Part shown: piece after piece, positions 1-7,991 of the stretch
How the letters are laid out: every line of letters starts with the position of its first letter
How positions within the stretch are numbered: position 1 is the stretch's first letter
NCBI GenBank assembly: GCA_038227135.1
Contig: JBBRQC010000007.1
Span: 1 to 64,000, forward strand
From: UBA4720 sp038227135
GTDB taxonomy: Bacteria; Gemmatimonadota; Gemmatimonadetes; Gemmatimonadales; Gemmatimonadaceae
Direction: 5' to 3'
DNA length: 64,000 nt
Notes under the pieces: model-generated
Databases searched by the model: none
What the model saw: the letters and a program-made list of their open reading frames with translations, nothing else
Told to the model about the DNA's origin: nothing
Translations under genes and position numbers: made by a program

Positions 1-1005
<1,005 letters not shown>

Positions 1006-1126
1006 TTATATGGTTCGAGTTTTCCTTCTTTATTGACTCGAACCGACTAGCAGTTAACCAAGCGATCTAACGGTTGATTCGAACATCAAACGATCACTAC
1101 TACAATCCAAAGTCATTTTTGACATA

Positions 1127-1244
1127 CGCTGGCGACTAGAGCGTAGGGGCCACACCCGTTCCCATTCCGAACACGGTCGTTAAGCCCTACAGCGCCGATG
1201 GTACTCCGTCCGAGAGGACGCGGGAGAGTAGGCCGTCGCCGGCA
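1127..1244 (+). rRNA. rrf: 5S ribosomal RNA
   Basis: About 118 nt, 120 nt downstream of the 23S end. Helix I forms between GCTGGCGAC (1128-1136) and GTCGCCGGC (1235-1243). The internal blocks CCCGTTCCCATTCCGAACACGG and GCGCCGATGGTACT are typical of 5S. It is followed at once by an intrinsic terminator, so it closes the ribosomal operon. The ends are inferred from helix I. Confidence 0.95.
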
Positions 1245-1252
1245 TCTCATGG

Positions 1253-1290
1253 AAGACCGTCCAGGATCTCTGGACGGTCTTTTTGTTTTC
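1253..1290 (+). terminator. Rho-independent terminator of the rRNA operon
   Basis: A perfect 11-bp stem AAGACCGTCCA (1253-1263) and TGGACGGTCTT (1271-1281) encloses a 7-nt loop and runs into TTTTTGTTTT. It lies 9 nt after the 5S gene. Confidence 0.93.
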
Positions 1291-1462
1291 CGCGCGCTCG
1301 CCAATCCAATCGAGAGCGAGGTGGAGTACGAAGACGACCGCTGGGCATTTTGCCAAGCAGCGGTTAAAACAGTCCGGGCCAGGAATCGGAGAGATTCCGT
1401 TTCTGGACTGAAGCTCCTTGACGGTCCGATCGCGGCCGAAGCTGCTGTCATCCGGGAAATTT

Positions 1463-1471
1463 TGGTATGTT
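1463..1471 (+). promoter_or_regulatory. Possible extended -10 promoter for tRNA-Asn
   Basis: TGG followed by TATGTT (1466-1471) fits an extended -10 element and ends 19 nt before the tRNA 5' end. No good -35 is present. Because a strong terminator separates the tRNA from the rRNA operon, it needs its own promoter. Confidence 0.3.
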
Positions 1472-1490
1472 GTCTCGGGCCATTACACAT

Positions 1491-1563
1491 TGGGGTGTAG
1501 GTCAACTGGCAGACCGCCGGACTGTTAATCCGGAAGTTGCAGGTTCGACTCCTGCCGCCCCAG
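1491..1563 (+). tRNA. tRNA-Asn(GTT)
   Basis: Full cloverleaf of 73 nt. The acceptor TGGGGTG pairs with CGCCCCA, the anticodon stem CCGGA/TCCGG encloses loop CTGTTAA with anticodon GTT, and the T arm reads TGCAGGTTCGACTCCTGC (T loop TTCGACT). The discriminator base is G. The 3' CCA is not encoded and must be added by CCA transferase. The gene is transcribed alone between two terminators. Confidence 0.95.
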
Positions 1564-1590
1564 CTTTGCAGTCGCTGCATGTCGTCCGAG

Positions 1591-1624
1591 ACCGCCCAAG
1601 AGATTCTTGGGCGGTTTCTTTTTA
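1591..1624 (+). terminator. Rho-independent terminator after tRNA-Asn
   Basis: Perfect stem ACCGCCCAAG (1591-1600) and CTTGGGCGGT (1606-1615), loop AGATT, followed by the T-rich run TTCTTTTT. Confidence 0.92.
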
Positions 1625-1635
1625 TCTGGTGGCTG

Positions 1636-1863
1636 CGGACTGCGGATCAAGGGCATTTCGGACTGCTGACTAACCGCGAATTGGGGGATTGACTGCGAAC
1701 TGGGGACTTACTGCGGACTGGTGACTGACTGGGAACTGGCGACTGAATGCGAATTGCGGAGTTACAAGAACTTCGAGGCCAACCCGCGGTGGTCGCCAAT
1801 CCGCATTTAGTATCCCAATCCGCAATTAGTCAGCAATCCGAAATGCATTCGGTGCGCAGTCCG
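1636..1863. repeat. 50-bp imperfect inverted repeat around degenerate GACTGCGAA-type repeats
   Basis: The 335-base gap between tRNA-Asn and era holds no gene. Left arm 1636-1685 and the reverse complement of right arm 1814-1863 agree at 41 of 50 positions. Shared blocks are CGGACTGCG, GCATTTCGGA, TGCTGACTAA, GCG and ATTGGG. The arms flank about 128 bases of loosely tandem units built from GACTG, GCGAA and TTGGG. Outside an 8-base middle block all differences are transitions, which suggests decay of an originally perfect palindrome. It could be a remnant of a small mobile repeat or a bidirectional structure. No protein or target-site duplication supports either. Confidence 0.7.
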
Positions 1864-1887
1864 GAGCAGCTACTACGCGATCCGGAG

Positions 1888-1893
1888 TATCTT
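1888..1893 (+). promoter_or_regulatory. Candidate -10 element for era, close to the ATG
   Basis: TATCTT ends 5 nt before the era ATG, so transcription would begin at or next to the start codon (leaderless). The same spacing recurs at uvrC and bamA in this window. No convincing -35 is present. Confidence 0.4.
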
Positions 1894-1898
1894 GTGGA

Positions 1899-2777
1899 AT
1901 GCCAAAGGCAGGGATCGTTACCGTAGCAGGGAAGCCCAACGTCGGAAAATCGACGTTGCTCAATCGCATCGTCGGTCAGAAGCTCAGCATCACCAGCCCG
2001 AAACCCCAGTCGACGCGTGACCGCATTGTCGGGATCTACACTACCGACGACTCGCAGCTGGTAATCCTCGATACTCCGGGACTGCTCAATCCGAAGTACC
2101 CGCTCCAGGAAGCGATGCGATCGACGGCCGTGCGCGCCCTCGACGAAGCCGATGTGATCATCTATCTCGCGGATGCTACGGAAGGAAAGCCTCCGCCGCT
2201 TGCTGAAGCCGCCGGCCTCGCGGCGCCGCCGACCGCGCCAGTCATCGTCGCTCTCAACAAATCGGACGCCCTCAATCAATCGCGGCGCGACGAGCTGTTG
2301 TCGGGGGAGAACGTCGTACTGGTGTCCGCGCTCACCGGGGAGGGAGTTCCGGATCTGATGGCGCGCGTCGCGCAACAGCTCCCCGAAAGTCCATTTCTTT
2401 ATCCCGAGGAGGACATCAGTACGCAGCCCGTTCGATTCTTCGTCGCCGAGCTCGTGAGAGAAACGGTGCTCGAGCAGCTGCACGACGAAGTGCCGTACAG
2501 TGTCGCCGTCCAGGTTGAGGAATATCGCGAGGGCCGGTCCCCCCTTTACATCCGCGCAGTAATTTATGTGGAGCGGGATAGTCAGAAGGCGATCATCATT
2601 GGCGCGAATGGTGCGCGAATTCGCACCATTGGCGAAGCCGCCCGAAAAAAGATCGAGACGTTTGTCGGCGAAAAAGTCTACCTCGATCTGTGGGTGAAAG
2701 TGCTCGCGAACTGGCGGAAGAATCCGGGCAGTTTGTCGAGATTTGGCTATCAACTGGCAAAAGGAAAAAGCAAATGA
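1899..2777 (+). CDS. era: GTPase Era, 16S rRNA maturation factor
   Basis: 292 aa, the usual Era length. Era is a Ras-like GTPase that binds the 3' end of 16S rRNA during 30S assembly. Visible motifs are P-loop GKPNVGKST (11-19), DTPG (58-61), NKSD (120-123) and SAL (143-145). A C-terminal KH domain carries GANGARI (235-241), followed by the conserved LWVKV-NWR tail. The ATG lies 5 nt after a possible -10 box and has no good ribosome binding site. Its stop overlaps the start of the next gene (ATGA), so the two are probably translationally coupled. Confidence 0.97.
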   Translation: MPKAGIVTVAGKPNVGKSTLLNRIVGQKLSITSPKPQSTRDRIVGIYTTDDSQLVILDTPGLLNPKYPLQEAMRSTAVRALDEADVIIYLADATEGKPPPLAEAAGLAAPPTAPVIVALNKSDALNQSRRDELLSGENVVLVSALTGEGVPDLMARVAQQLPESPFLYPEEDISTQPVRFFVAELVRETVLEQLHDEVPYSVAVQVEEYREGRSPLYIRAVIYVERDSQKAIIIGANGARIRTIGEAARKKIETFVGEKVYLDLWVKVLANWRKNPGSLSRFGYQLAKGKSK

Positions 2778-2941
2778 CCTTGTCGGAGCGTCTGCTCGAG
2801 ATTCTGGTGTGCCCAAAGTGCAAGTCGGAGCTCGAGTATCGGGAAGCAGAACAAGTCCTCGTCTGCCACAAGTGCCGGCTGCGCTACACTTTGCGCGATG
2901 ACATTCCCATCATGCTGATCGATGAGGCGACTCCTTTCTAG
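2774..2941 (+). CDS. Trm112/YcaR family small zinc-ribbon protein
   Basis: 55 aa. The start chosen is the ATG overlapping the era stop (ATGA); a longer frame begins upstream inside era. Two CxxC pairs (C13/C16 and C31/C34) sit in the pattern LEILVCPKCK...LVCHKC, followed by DDIPIML. This is the UPF0434/Trm112 signature. Trm112 proteins activate methyltransferases in eukaryotes and archaea; the bacterial role is not settled. It overlaps the next gene by 20 bases. Confidence 0.88.
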   Translation: MTLSERLLEILVCPKCKSELEYREAEQVLVCHKCRLRYTLRDDIPIMLIDEATPF

Positions 2942-3893
2942 CCTGGCCGTTGCAACCCTCCTCGCCGTAGGCGCGGGGGCGCAGACAGCCACGACCGGCA
3001 GCGAGGGCGCTCTCTTTCTCCTCCTGCCGACCGGCGCACAGGCCGTCGGGATGGGGCAGGCCATGGTCGCGGCGAAGCCTGGCAGCGAGGGAATCTGGTG
3101 GAATCCCGCCTCGGTGGCGGGTCAGGCCAAGCGCGAGCTCGCCATCCACCACTCGAAGACGGTCGCCGGGGTTGGAGACGCGTTCGCCTTCGTCCTGCCG
3201 TCACGCTCGTACGGAACGGCGGCGCTCTCGATCGGCGTCCTCGACCTTGGAGAACAACAGGTCACTGACGATCTCGGACAGGTGATCGGCGTGATTCTTC
3301 CGCGGGACGTGGTCCTTGCCACTACCTATGCCGGCCAAATCACGAAACGATTCGACGCTGGATTGACCTATAAAATCATCCAGCTCCGCGTGGACTGCTC
3401 GGGCCAGTGCGCCACGGTCGGTGCAGCGGTAGAAAGTTCGCGGGCCGTGGATCTCGGCGCACAGTATCGCCTTTCAGCCGCCGGGCCCCTCTCTTTCGGG
3501 GTGGCGCTCAGAAACCTTGGTGGTCGACTCAATTCCACGCAGACGAACCAACGCGACCCGCTGCCAACTCAGCTGGAGATCGGCTCGATGTACCGCCTGA
3601 AATTTCTCGACCGCTACGTGAAGGACACCGAGCTCCGCGCCTCGGCGAGCTATGTGGACACGCGATCCTTTGGCGGCAAGGCAATTCGTTTCGGAACCGA
3701 TGTGCTTTACGAGGGGAAAGTTCACCTGAGGGCGGGCTACGTCGGTCACGACCGCCGTGCCGGCGCCACCGCATCCCTTGGATTCGGGCTGGAATCCGGG
3801 TCTTTCGCTTTCGACATTGCCCGTACCTTCGGCGGGATCCCGGCGGACAACGGGCAATCCCCGGTTTGGATCTCTCTCAGATACCTGTTCTGA
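2922..3893 (+). CDS. PorV/PorQ-like outer membrane beta-barrel protein
   Basis: 323 aa with a signal peptide (MRRLLSSLAVATLLAVGAGA, cleavage near 20-21). Next comes LPTGAQAVGMGQA and the EGIWWNPAS motif typical of PorV/UPF0164 family barrels. The rest alternates short amphipathic strands and ends ISLRYLF, with a terminal aromatic as expected for a Bam substrate. PorV proteins act as shuttles or anchors in type IX secretion. No other type IX gene is in this window, so a general outer membrane role is all that can be claimed. ATG overlaps the upstream gene. Confidence 0.8.
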   Translation: MRRLLSSLAVATLLAVGAGAQTATTGSEGALFLLLPTGAQAVGMGQAMVAAKPGSEGIWWNPASVAGQAKRELAIHHSKTVAGVGDAFAFVLPSRSYGTAALSIGVLDLGEQQVTDDLGQVIGVILPRDVVLATTYAGQITKRFDAGLTYKIIQLRVDCSGQCATVGAAVESSRAVDLGAQYRLSAAGPLSFGVALRNLGGRLNSTQTNQRDPLPTQLEIGSMYRLKFLDRYVKDTELRASASYVDTRSFGGKAIRFGTDVLYEGKVHLRAGYVGHDRRAGATASLGFGLESGSFAFDIARTFGGIPADNGQSPVWISLRYLF

Positions 3894-3903
3894 GTCGCCG
3901 CTC

Positions 3904-4956
3904 CTGAAAATACTCTACGCGCTTCTGGTCTTCGTTCCGATTGCGATCGTGGCCCGCCTGCTGAACGCGCCGCCGATCGTCGTCTTCGCGCTCGCCGCAC
4001 TCGCGATAGTCCCGCTTTCCGGCGTAATGGGTGCCGCCACCGAAAGCGTCGCCGAGCATACGAGCCCGGCGATTGGAGGGGTGTTGAGCGCTACTATGGG
4101 CAACCTTGCGGAGCTGATCATCGCGTCCGTTGCCCTGAAAGCAGGATTGATAAACCTGGTCAAAGCGTCGATCACCGGGTCCATACTCGGCAACCTCCTG
4201 CTCGTTCTGGGCATCGCGCTCTTCGCCGGAGGGCTCAAGTTCAAGGTCCAGAAGTTCAACCGCAACCTTGCCGGTCACAGTACGACGGTCCTGCTGATCG
4301 CGGTGTTCGGACTAGTGGTCCCGGCGCTATTCCACAGCCTGCACCCCGATCCCGAACGGGTGGCCACCGTCCGGATGTCCCACTACATCGCTTTCCTCCT
4401 GATCGCCGGCTATGTGGCCTGGCTGGGGTTCTCTCTCGGGACGCACTCATCGAGTTTTGGCTCGGATACACGCGATCCAGCCGTGACTGTAGCCCCAAAA
4501 TGGTCGTCAAAGAAGGCAATGGTCGTGCTGGTCGCATCGGCAATTGCGGTTGGCGTGATGGCGGAGGTGCTGGTATCGGCAACCGAGGCGGCGGTGAAGG
4601 TGTTGGGTCTGTCCGAATTTTTCGTCGGATTGATCCTCATACCCATCATCGGCAATGCTGCCGAAAACAGCTCGGCGATCTTAATGGCGGTGCGGAACCG
4701 GATGGATCTCGCGCTCAACATCGCTATCGGATCCAGCATACAAGTGGCGCTACTGATCGCGCCGCTGCTGGTTCTTCTTGGGGTGGTGTTTCACCAACCG
4801 ATGGATCTCGCGTTTACGACGATGGAAGTCGCGAGTATCGCCCTGGCGGTTGGCGTCGCGTCATCGGTCATCAGAGATGCGGAATCAAACTGGCTCGAGG
4901 GAGCCTTTTTGCTCCTGGCGTATGCGGTACTGGCAGTGGCGTTCTTTTTCTTCTGA
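3904..4956 (+). CDS. cax: Calcium/proton antiporter, CaCA family (Cax type)
   Basis: About 350 aa, matching bacterial Cax/ChaA length. It is an integral membrane protein exporting Ca2+ against H+. It has two homologous halves, each with the family alpha-repeat: GNLAELIIASVALKAG in the first and GNAAENSSAILMAVRN in the second. Roughly eleven hydrophobic segments are seen. The start is uncertain: the homologous sequence begins at LLKILYALL just after the upstream stop, where only CTG (3904) is available. GTG 3757 and TTG 3817 are in frame but lie deep in the preceding gene. An acidic linker common between the halves is short here. Confidence 0.9.
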   Translation: MKILYALLVFVPIAIVARLLNAPPIVVFALAALAIVPLSGVMGAATESVAEHTSPAIGGVLSATMGNLAELIIASVALKAGLINLVKASITGSILGNLLLVLGIALFAGGLKFKVQKFNRNLAGHSTTVLLIAVFGLVVPALFHSLHPDPERVATVRMSHYIAFLLIAGYVAWLGFSLGTHSSSFGSDTRDPAVTVAPKWSSKKAMVVLVASAIAVGVMAEVLVSATEAAVKVLGLSEFFVGLILIPIIGNAAENSSAILMAVRNRMDLALNIAIGSSIQVALLIAPLLVLLGVVFHQPMDLAFTTMEVASIALAVGVASSVIRDAESNWLEGAFLLLAYAVLAVAFFFF

Positions 4957-4991
4957 TAGAGCTGAATCACCGGGACCGGAAGACCAACAAT

Positions 4992-5990
4992 TTGCAGCAG
5001 CCGAACGCGATACGCTTTTCCCCCGATGGCGCTTCTCTCCCGGCGCACGTAAGCGCCTGGATTGCCGAGCAGGATGCATCCGTCGTCACCCTCAACTCGG
5101 GTGACGAACTGATGTCAATCGGCCTGCGCGCACGTCCGCGATTCATAGTCTTCGACGCGCGCAACGAGACGGAGTCCGTCCTCGCGGCGCTCCACAGAGT
5201 GAAGAAAGATTCGTACACCGGCGTGGTTCCGTGCGTGGTGCTCTGCGGCAAGAAGAATGAAATGCTCGCCACGGCGTTCGACGCTGGCGCCGACGAAGTG
5301 ATACGGGAGGGAATGCCTGGTCCCGAGGCGGTGCGTCGTCTGGACGCCATGTTGATCCGCTCCGAGCGCGATCTCATCGTGCACCCGTCCACTCGTCTGG
5401 CCGGAACGTCCGCCATCGAAGCGGAGATCGGACGGCGCCTCGCCATCGGCGACTACTTCGCAGTCTGCTACGCCGATCTCGATCACTTCAAGGAATTCAA
5501 CGATCGTTACAGCTATAACGAAGGCGATCGCGTGATCCGGATCCTGGCGAAGCTCCTCCACGACGTGGTGAAGGGAACATGCGGGGAAGACGGCTTCATC
5601 GGGCACATCGGGGGAGACGATTTCATTTTCATCATTCCCTACAACGCCATTCCAGCGGTCTGCGGCGAGATCGTTGCGACCTTCGACCTCCTTGCCCCGT
5701 ACCAGTATTCGGAACAGGATCGGAGGGCGGGGTATTTCTTCGGCAAGGACCGCCGAGGCCACCTCGATCGCGTGCCCTTGATGACGCTCTCCGTCGGAGT
5801 GGTCACCAACCTTCGCCGGACATTGACCTCGGCCCGTCAGGCGAGCCAACTTGCGACAGAAATGAAAACGTACGCAAAGAGCCTTCCTGGCTCGGTTTAT
5901 ACTGTTGATCGACGCAGCGACGACCGGGTGACCCCGCAGGAGCCGCTGCCCGCCATACGCGACGCTCGAATGATCGGAGAGAATGAATGA
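4992..5990 (+). CDS. Receiver-like plus GGDEF domain protein (GGDDF variant)
   Basis: 332 aa from TTG 4992, which has GGAAG 9 nt upstream; the open frame extends back into cax. Residues about 20-125 look like a degenerate receiver domain (FIVFDARNE, LCGKKNE, GADEVIREG). Residues about 132-300 are a GGDEF domain: YADLDHFKEFND with metal-binding D162, and the active loop GGDDF at 207-211 in place of GGDEF. The usual RxxD inhibitory site is missing. If active, it would make cyclic di-GMP; with Asp at the fourth loop position it may be weak or a GTP-binding effector. It ends in an ATGA overlap with the next gene. Confidence 0.82.
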   Translation: MQQPNAIRFSPDGASLPAHVSAWIAEQDASVVTLNSGDELMSIGLRARPRFIVFDARNETESVLAALHRVKKDSYTGVVPCVVLCGKKNEMLATAFDAGADEVIREGMPGPEAVRRLDAMLIRSERDLIVHPSTRLAGTSAIEAEIGRRLAIGDYFAVCYADLDHFKEFNDRYSYNEGDRVIRILAKLLHDVVKGTCGEDGFIGHIGGDDFIFIIPYNAIPAVCGEIVATFDLLAPYQYSEQDRRAGYFFGKDRRGHLDRVPLMTLSVGVVTNLRRTLTSARQASQLATEMKTYAKSLPGSVYTVDRRSDDRVTPQEPLPAIRDARMIGENE

Positions 5991-6850
5991 ACGTAAGCTG
6001 CCCGGATTGCCGTTCGATTTTCCGAGTGGACCCTGCCAAGGTTCCACCAACGGGCGTCCGCGCCCGCTGCTCGGTGTGCAGCGGTGTTATTTCCATTCCC
6101 GCGCCAACGGGACAGAATACGCCTCCCCCGGGCAGCGAGCGCGCGCCAAACTCGCCGACCGACCACGGTGCATCGCGTTCCACTCCTGCCGCTCAACCGG
6201 GTTGGGACAGCGCGCCTTTCACTGCGCCTCCGCAAAGACCAGCCGCGCCACCAACGCCGCGCAGCGTCGAACCGGCCGCGAGCCCGCGTCCCAGACCAGA
6301 GGCGATCGATCGCGGTACGGCTGCGGCCACCGCAACTCCTCCGTCACCGGCATCCGTACTGCCGGAGTTCATCCCGCCGCCGCCCCTTCCGCCGTTCAGA
6401 CCGGCTGGAGCGCCGCCATTTACAGCGCCGGGCGCACCGCTAGCCCCGGCTCCCGCGGCGACTCCTTTCGTTCCCTCTGCCACTCGTTCGGTTACGCCTC
6501 CGCGGCCAGAGGCCACCCCGCCGCGTCCGGCTGCGTCCCCTTCACCCAGCGCTCCGACCAGCGGCGCTGATTCTGGTGCGCGCCGTCCGCTCAACCCTTT
6601 CCTCTCCAAAGATCCCAACCAGCGCGCCAAGAGGCTCGCGCGCGCCCTGGTTTCGGACATCATTACTTACCATCCCGCCAAACACGCCGAGGGCCTTCGC
6701 GATGGGACGCTGAAGCAGCTTTTCAGAGAGGAGATCAAGAAGAGCTTCGAAGAGTATATTGCGCAGGTGGGCCAGCAGCTCGCCGAGAGCACGACGTATT
6801 TCCAGGAAGCACTGAACGAAGTGCTGGGCGCGGGCAAGAAAATCTTCTAA
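5987..6850 (+). CDS. MJ0042-type zinc-ribbon protein with Pro/Ala-rich linker
   Basis: 287 aa. The N terminus MNVSCPDCRSIFRVD...RCSVC (C5, C8, C28, C31) is the MJ0042 zinc-ribbon. Residues 38-200 are a low-complexity linker rich in Pro and Ala, probably disordered. The last 85 residues (from NPFLSKDPNQRAKRLAR) form a charged helical domain. That layout is common in delta-proteobacterial and Gemmatimonadota regulators, but the function is unknown. Coupling to the GGDEF gene by an ATGA overlap suggests a shared signalling role. No membrane segment is seen. Confidence 0.75.
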   Translation: MNVSCPDCRSIFRVDPAKVPPTGVRARCSVCSGVISIPAPTGQNTPPPGSERAPNSPTDHGASRSTPAAQPGWDSAPFTAPPQRPAAPPTPRSVEPAASPRPRPEAIDRGTAAATATPPSPASVLPEFIPPPPLPPFRPAGAPPFTAPGAPLAPAPAATPFVPSATRSVTPPRPEATPPRPAASPSPSAPTSGADSGARRPLNPFLSKDPNQRAKRLARALVSDIITYHPAKHAEGLRDGTLKQLFREEIKKSFEEYIAQVGQQLAESTTYFQEALNEVLGAGKKIF

Positions 6851-6871
6851 GGGTTCGAGGATAGCTACAAA

Positions 6872-7991
6872 ATGGCGGAGAGTGAACGCAGCCGCGGTCT
6901 GAAACAGAGCGGGGACCGATTGGCGGAGTTACGGAGGTATCTTTGACATCGACGGCAAGCGCGCTCGCCTGAGCGTGCTGGACGCCGAAATGGCCGCCCC
7001 CGCCTTCTGGAGCAACCAGGAAAAGGCGCAGGCAACTCTTCAGGAAGTGAAGACGCTGCGGTCGTGGATGGACCCCCACGATAAGTTGAGCGGACGCCTG
7101 CTTAGTGCGGTGGAGCTCGATGAGATGATCCAGGAGGGCTCAGAGCCCGAGCTGGAGCGCGAGCTGGACAAGGAAGCGGCGCAGCTGCGCGAGGATCTCG
7201 AGTCCTTCGAGGTGAAATCTCTGCTTCGCGGGCCTGACGACTTCCGCGATGCACAACTCGAAATAAGCGCGGGCGCGGGGGGGACTGAGGCGCAGGACTG
7301 GGCGCAGATGCTCATGCGCATGTACGTGCGCTGGGCCGAGCGTCGCGGATTCGAAGTCGTGATGCTGGACGAGAGCGAAGGCGAAGAGGCCGGCATCAAG
7401 GGCGCGGTTCTCGAGATTCGAGGTCTGTACGCGTACGGATTCCTGCGCCCCGAGACCGGCGTGCATCGGCTGGTCAGGATCTCACCGTTCGATGCAAACG
7501 CCCGGCGGCACACGAGCTTCGCATCGGTTTTCGTCTATCCGGTCGTCAACGAAGAAATCAATATCGAAATCCGGGACGAGGATCTTCGCATCGATGTGTA
7601 TCGGGCGTCGGGCGCGGGGGGACAGCACGTCAACAAGACGAGCTCGGCTGTCCGGATAACGCACATTCCAACCAACACTGTCGTGGCTTCGCAGCAGGAA
7701 CGGTCCCAGTTCAAGAACAAGTCGACGGCGATGAAGATGCTGAAGAACAAGCTCTACCAGGCCGAGGTCGAAAAGCGCGACGCGCACAAGGCGGAGCTGG
7801 ACGCGACGAAATCCGATGTCAGCTTCGGCAGCCAGATCAGAAGCTACGTTTTCCAACCGTACACGATGGTGAACGATCACAGAACGGAGCTCAAGATCCC
7901 GGACGTTCAGAAAGTGATGGACGGCGGGATCGATCCCTTCATAGCGGCCTATCTGAAGCTCGGTGGCGGCTCGAAGACGGCGGCCGCGTGA
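6872..7991 (+). CDS. prfB: Peptide chain release factor 2, programmed +1 frameshift
   Basis: Read as 6872-6943 joined to 6945-7991, giving 372 aa. RF2 releases peptides at UGA and UAA. The first 24 codons (ATG 6872) end LRRYL at an in-frame TGA. Skipping T6944 continues DIDGKRARL, exactly matching RF2. The catalytic GGQ lies at about 249-251 and the UGA-reading SPF tripeptide is present. Translation of the second frame alone would lack the start of domain 1. It overlaps lysS by four bases (GTGA). The frameshift is the known autoregulatory one, not a mutation. Confidence 0.95.
6931..6947 (+). promoter_or_regulatory. prfB +1 frameshift (recoding) site
   Basis: The slippery CTT TGA C heptamer at 6941-6947 is preceded by the Shine-Dalgarno-like CGGAGG (6932-6937), three bases upstream of CTT, as in E. 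coli prfB. Low RF2 lets the ribosome slip forward at UGA and make more RF2. Confidence 0.93.

Noticed and set aside
1636..1863. A CRISPR array in the repeat-rich spacer
   Set aside because: The units are degenerate, of unequal length and partly inverted, with no constant repeat and no cas genes.
3757..3903. Extended N terminus of the Ca/H antiporter from GTG 3757
   Set aside because: The extra 49 residues overlap the PorV-like gene, are unlike a membrane protein start and are not expected in the family, although the true start codon remains unclear.
6944..6946. In-frame TGA near the start of prfB as a sign of a pseudogene
   Set aside because: It is the conserved RF2 frameshift stop, and the joined reading matches RF2 across the junction.
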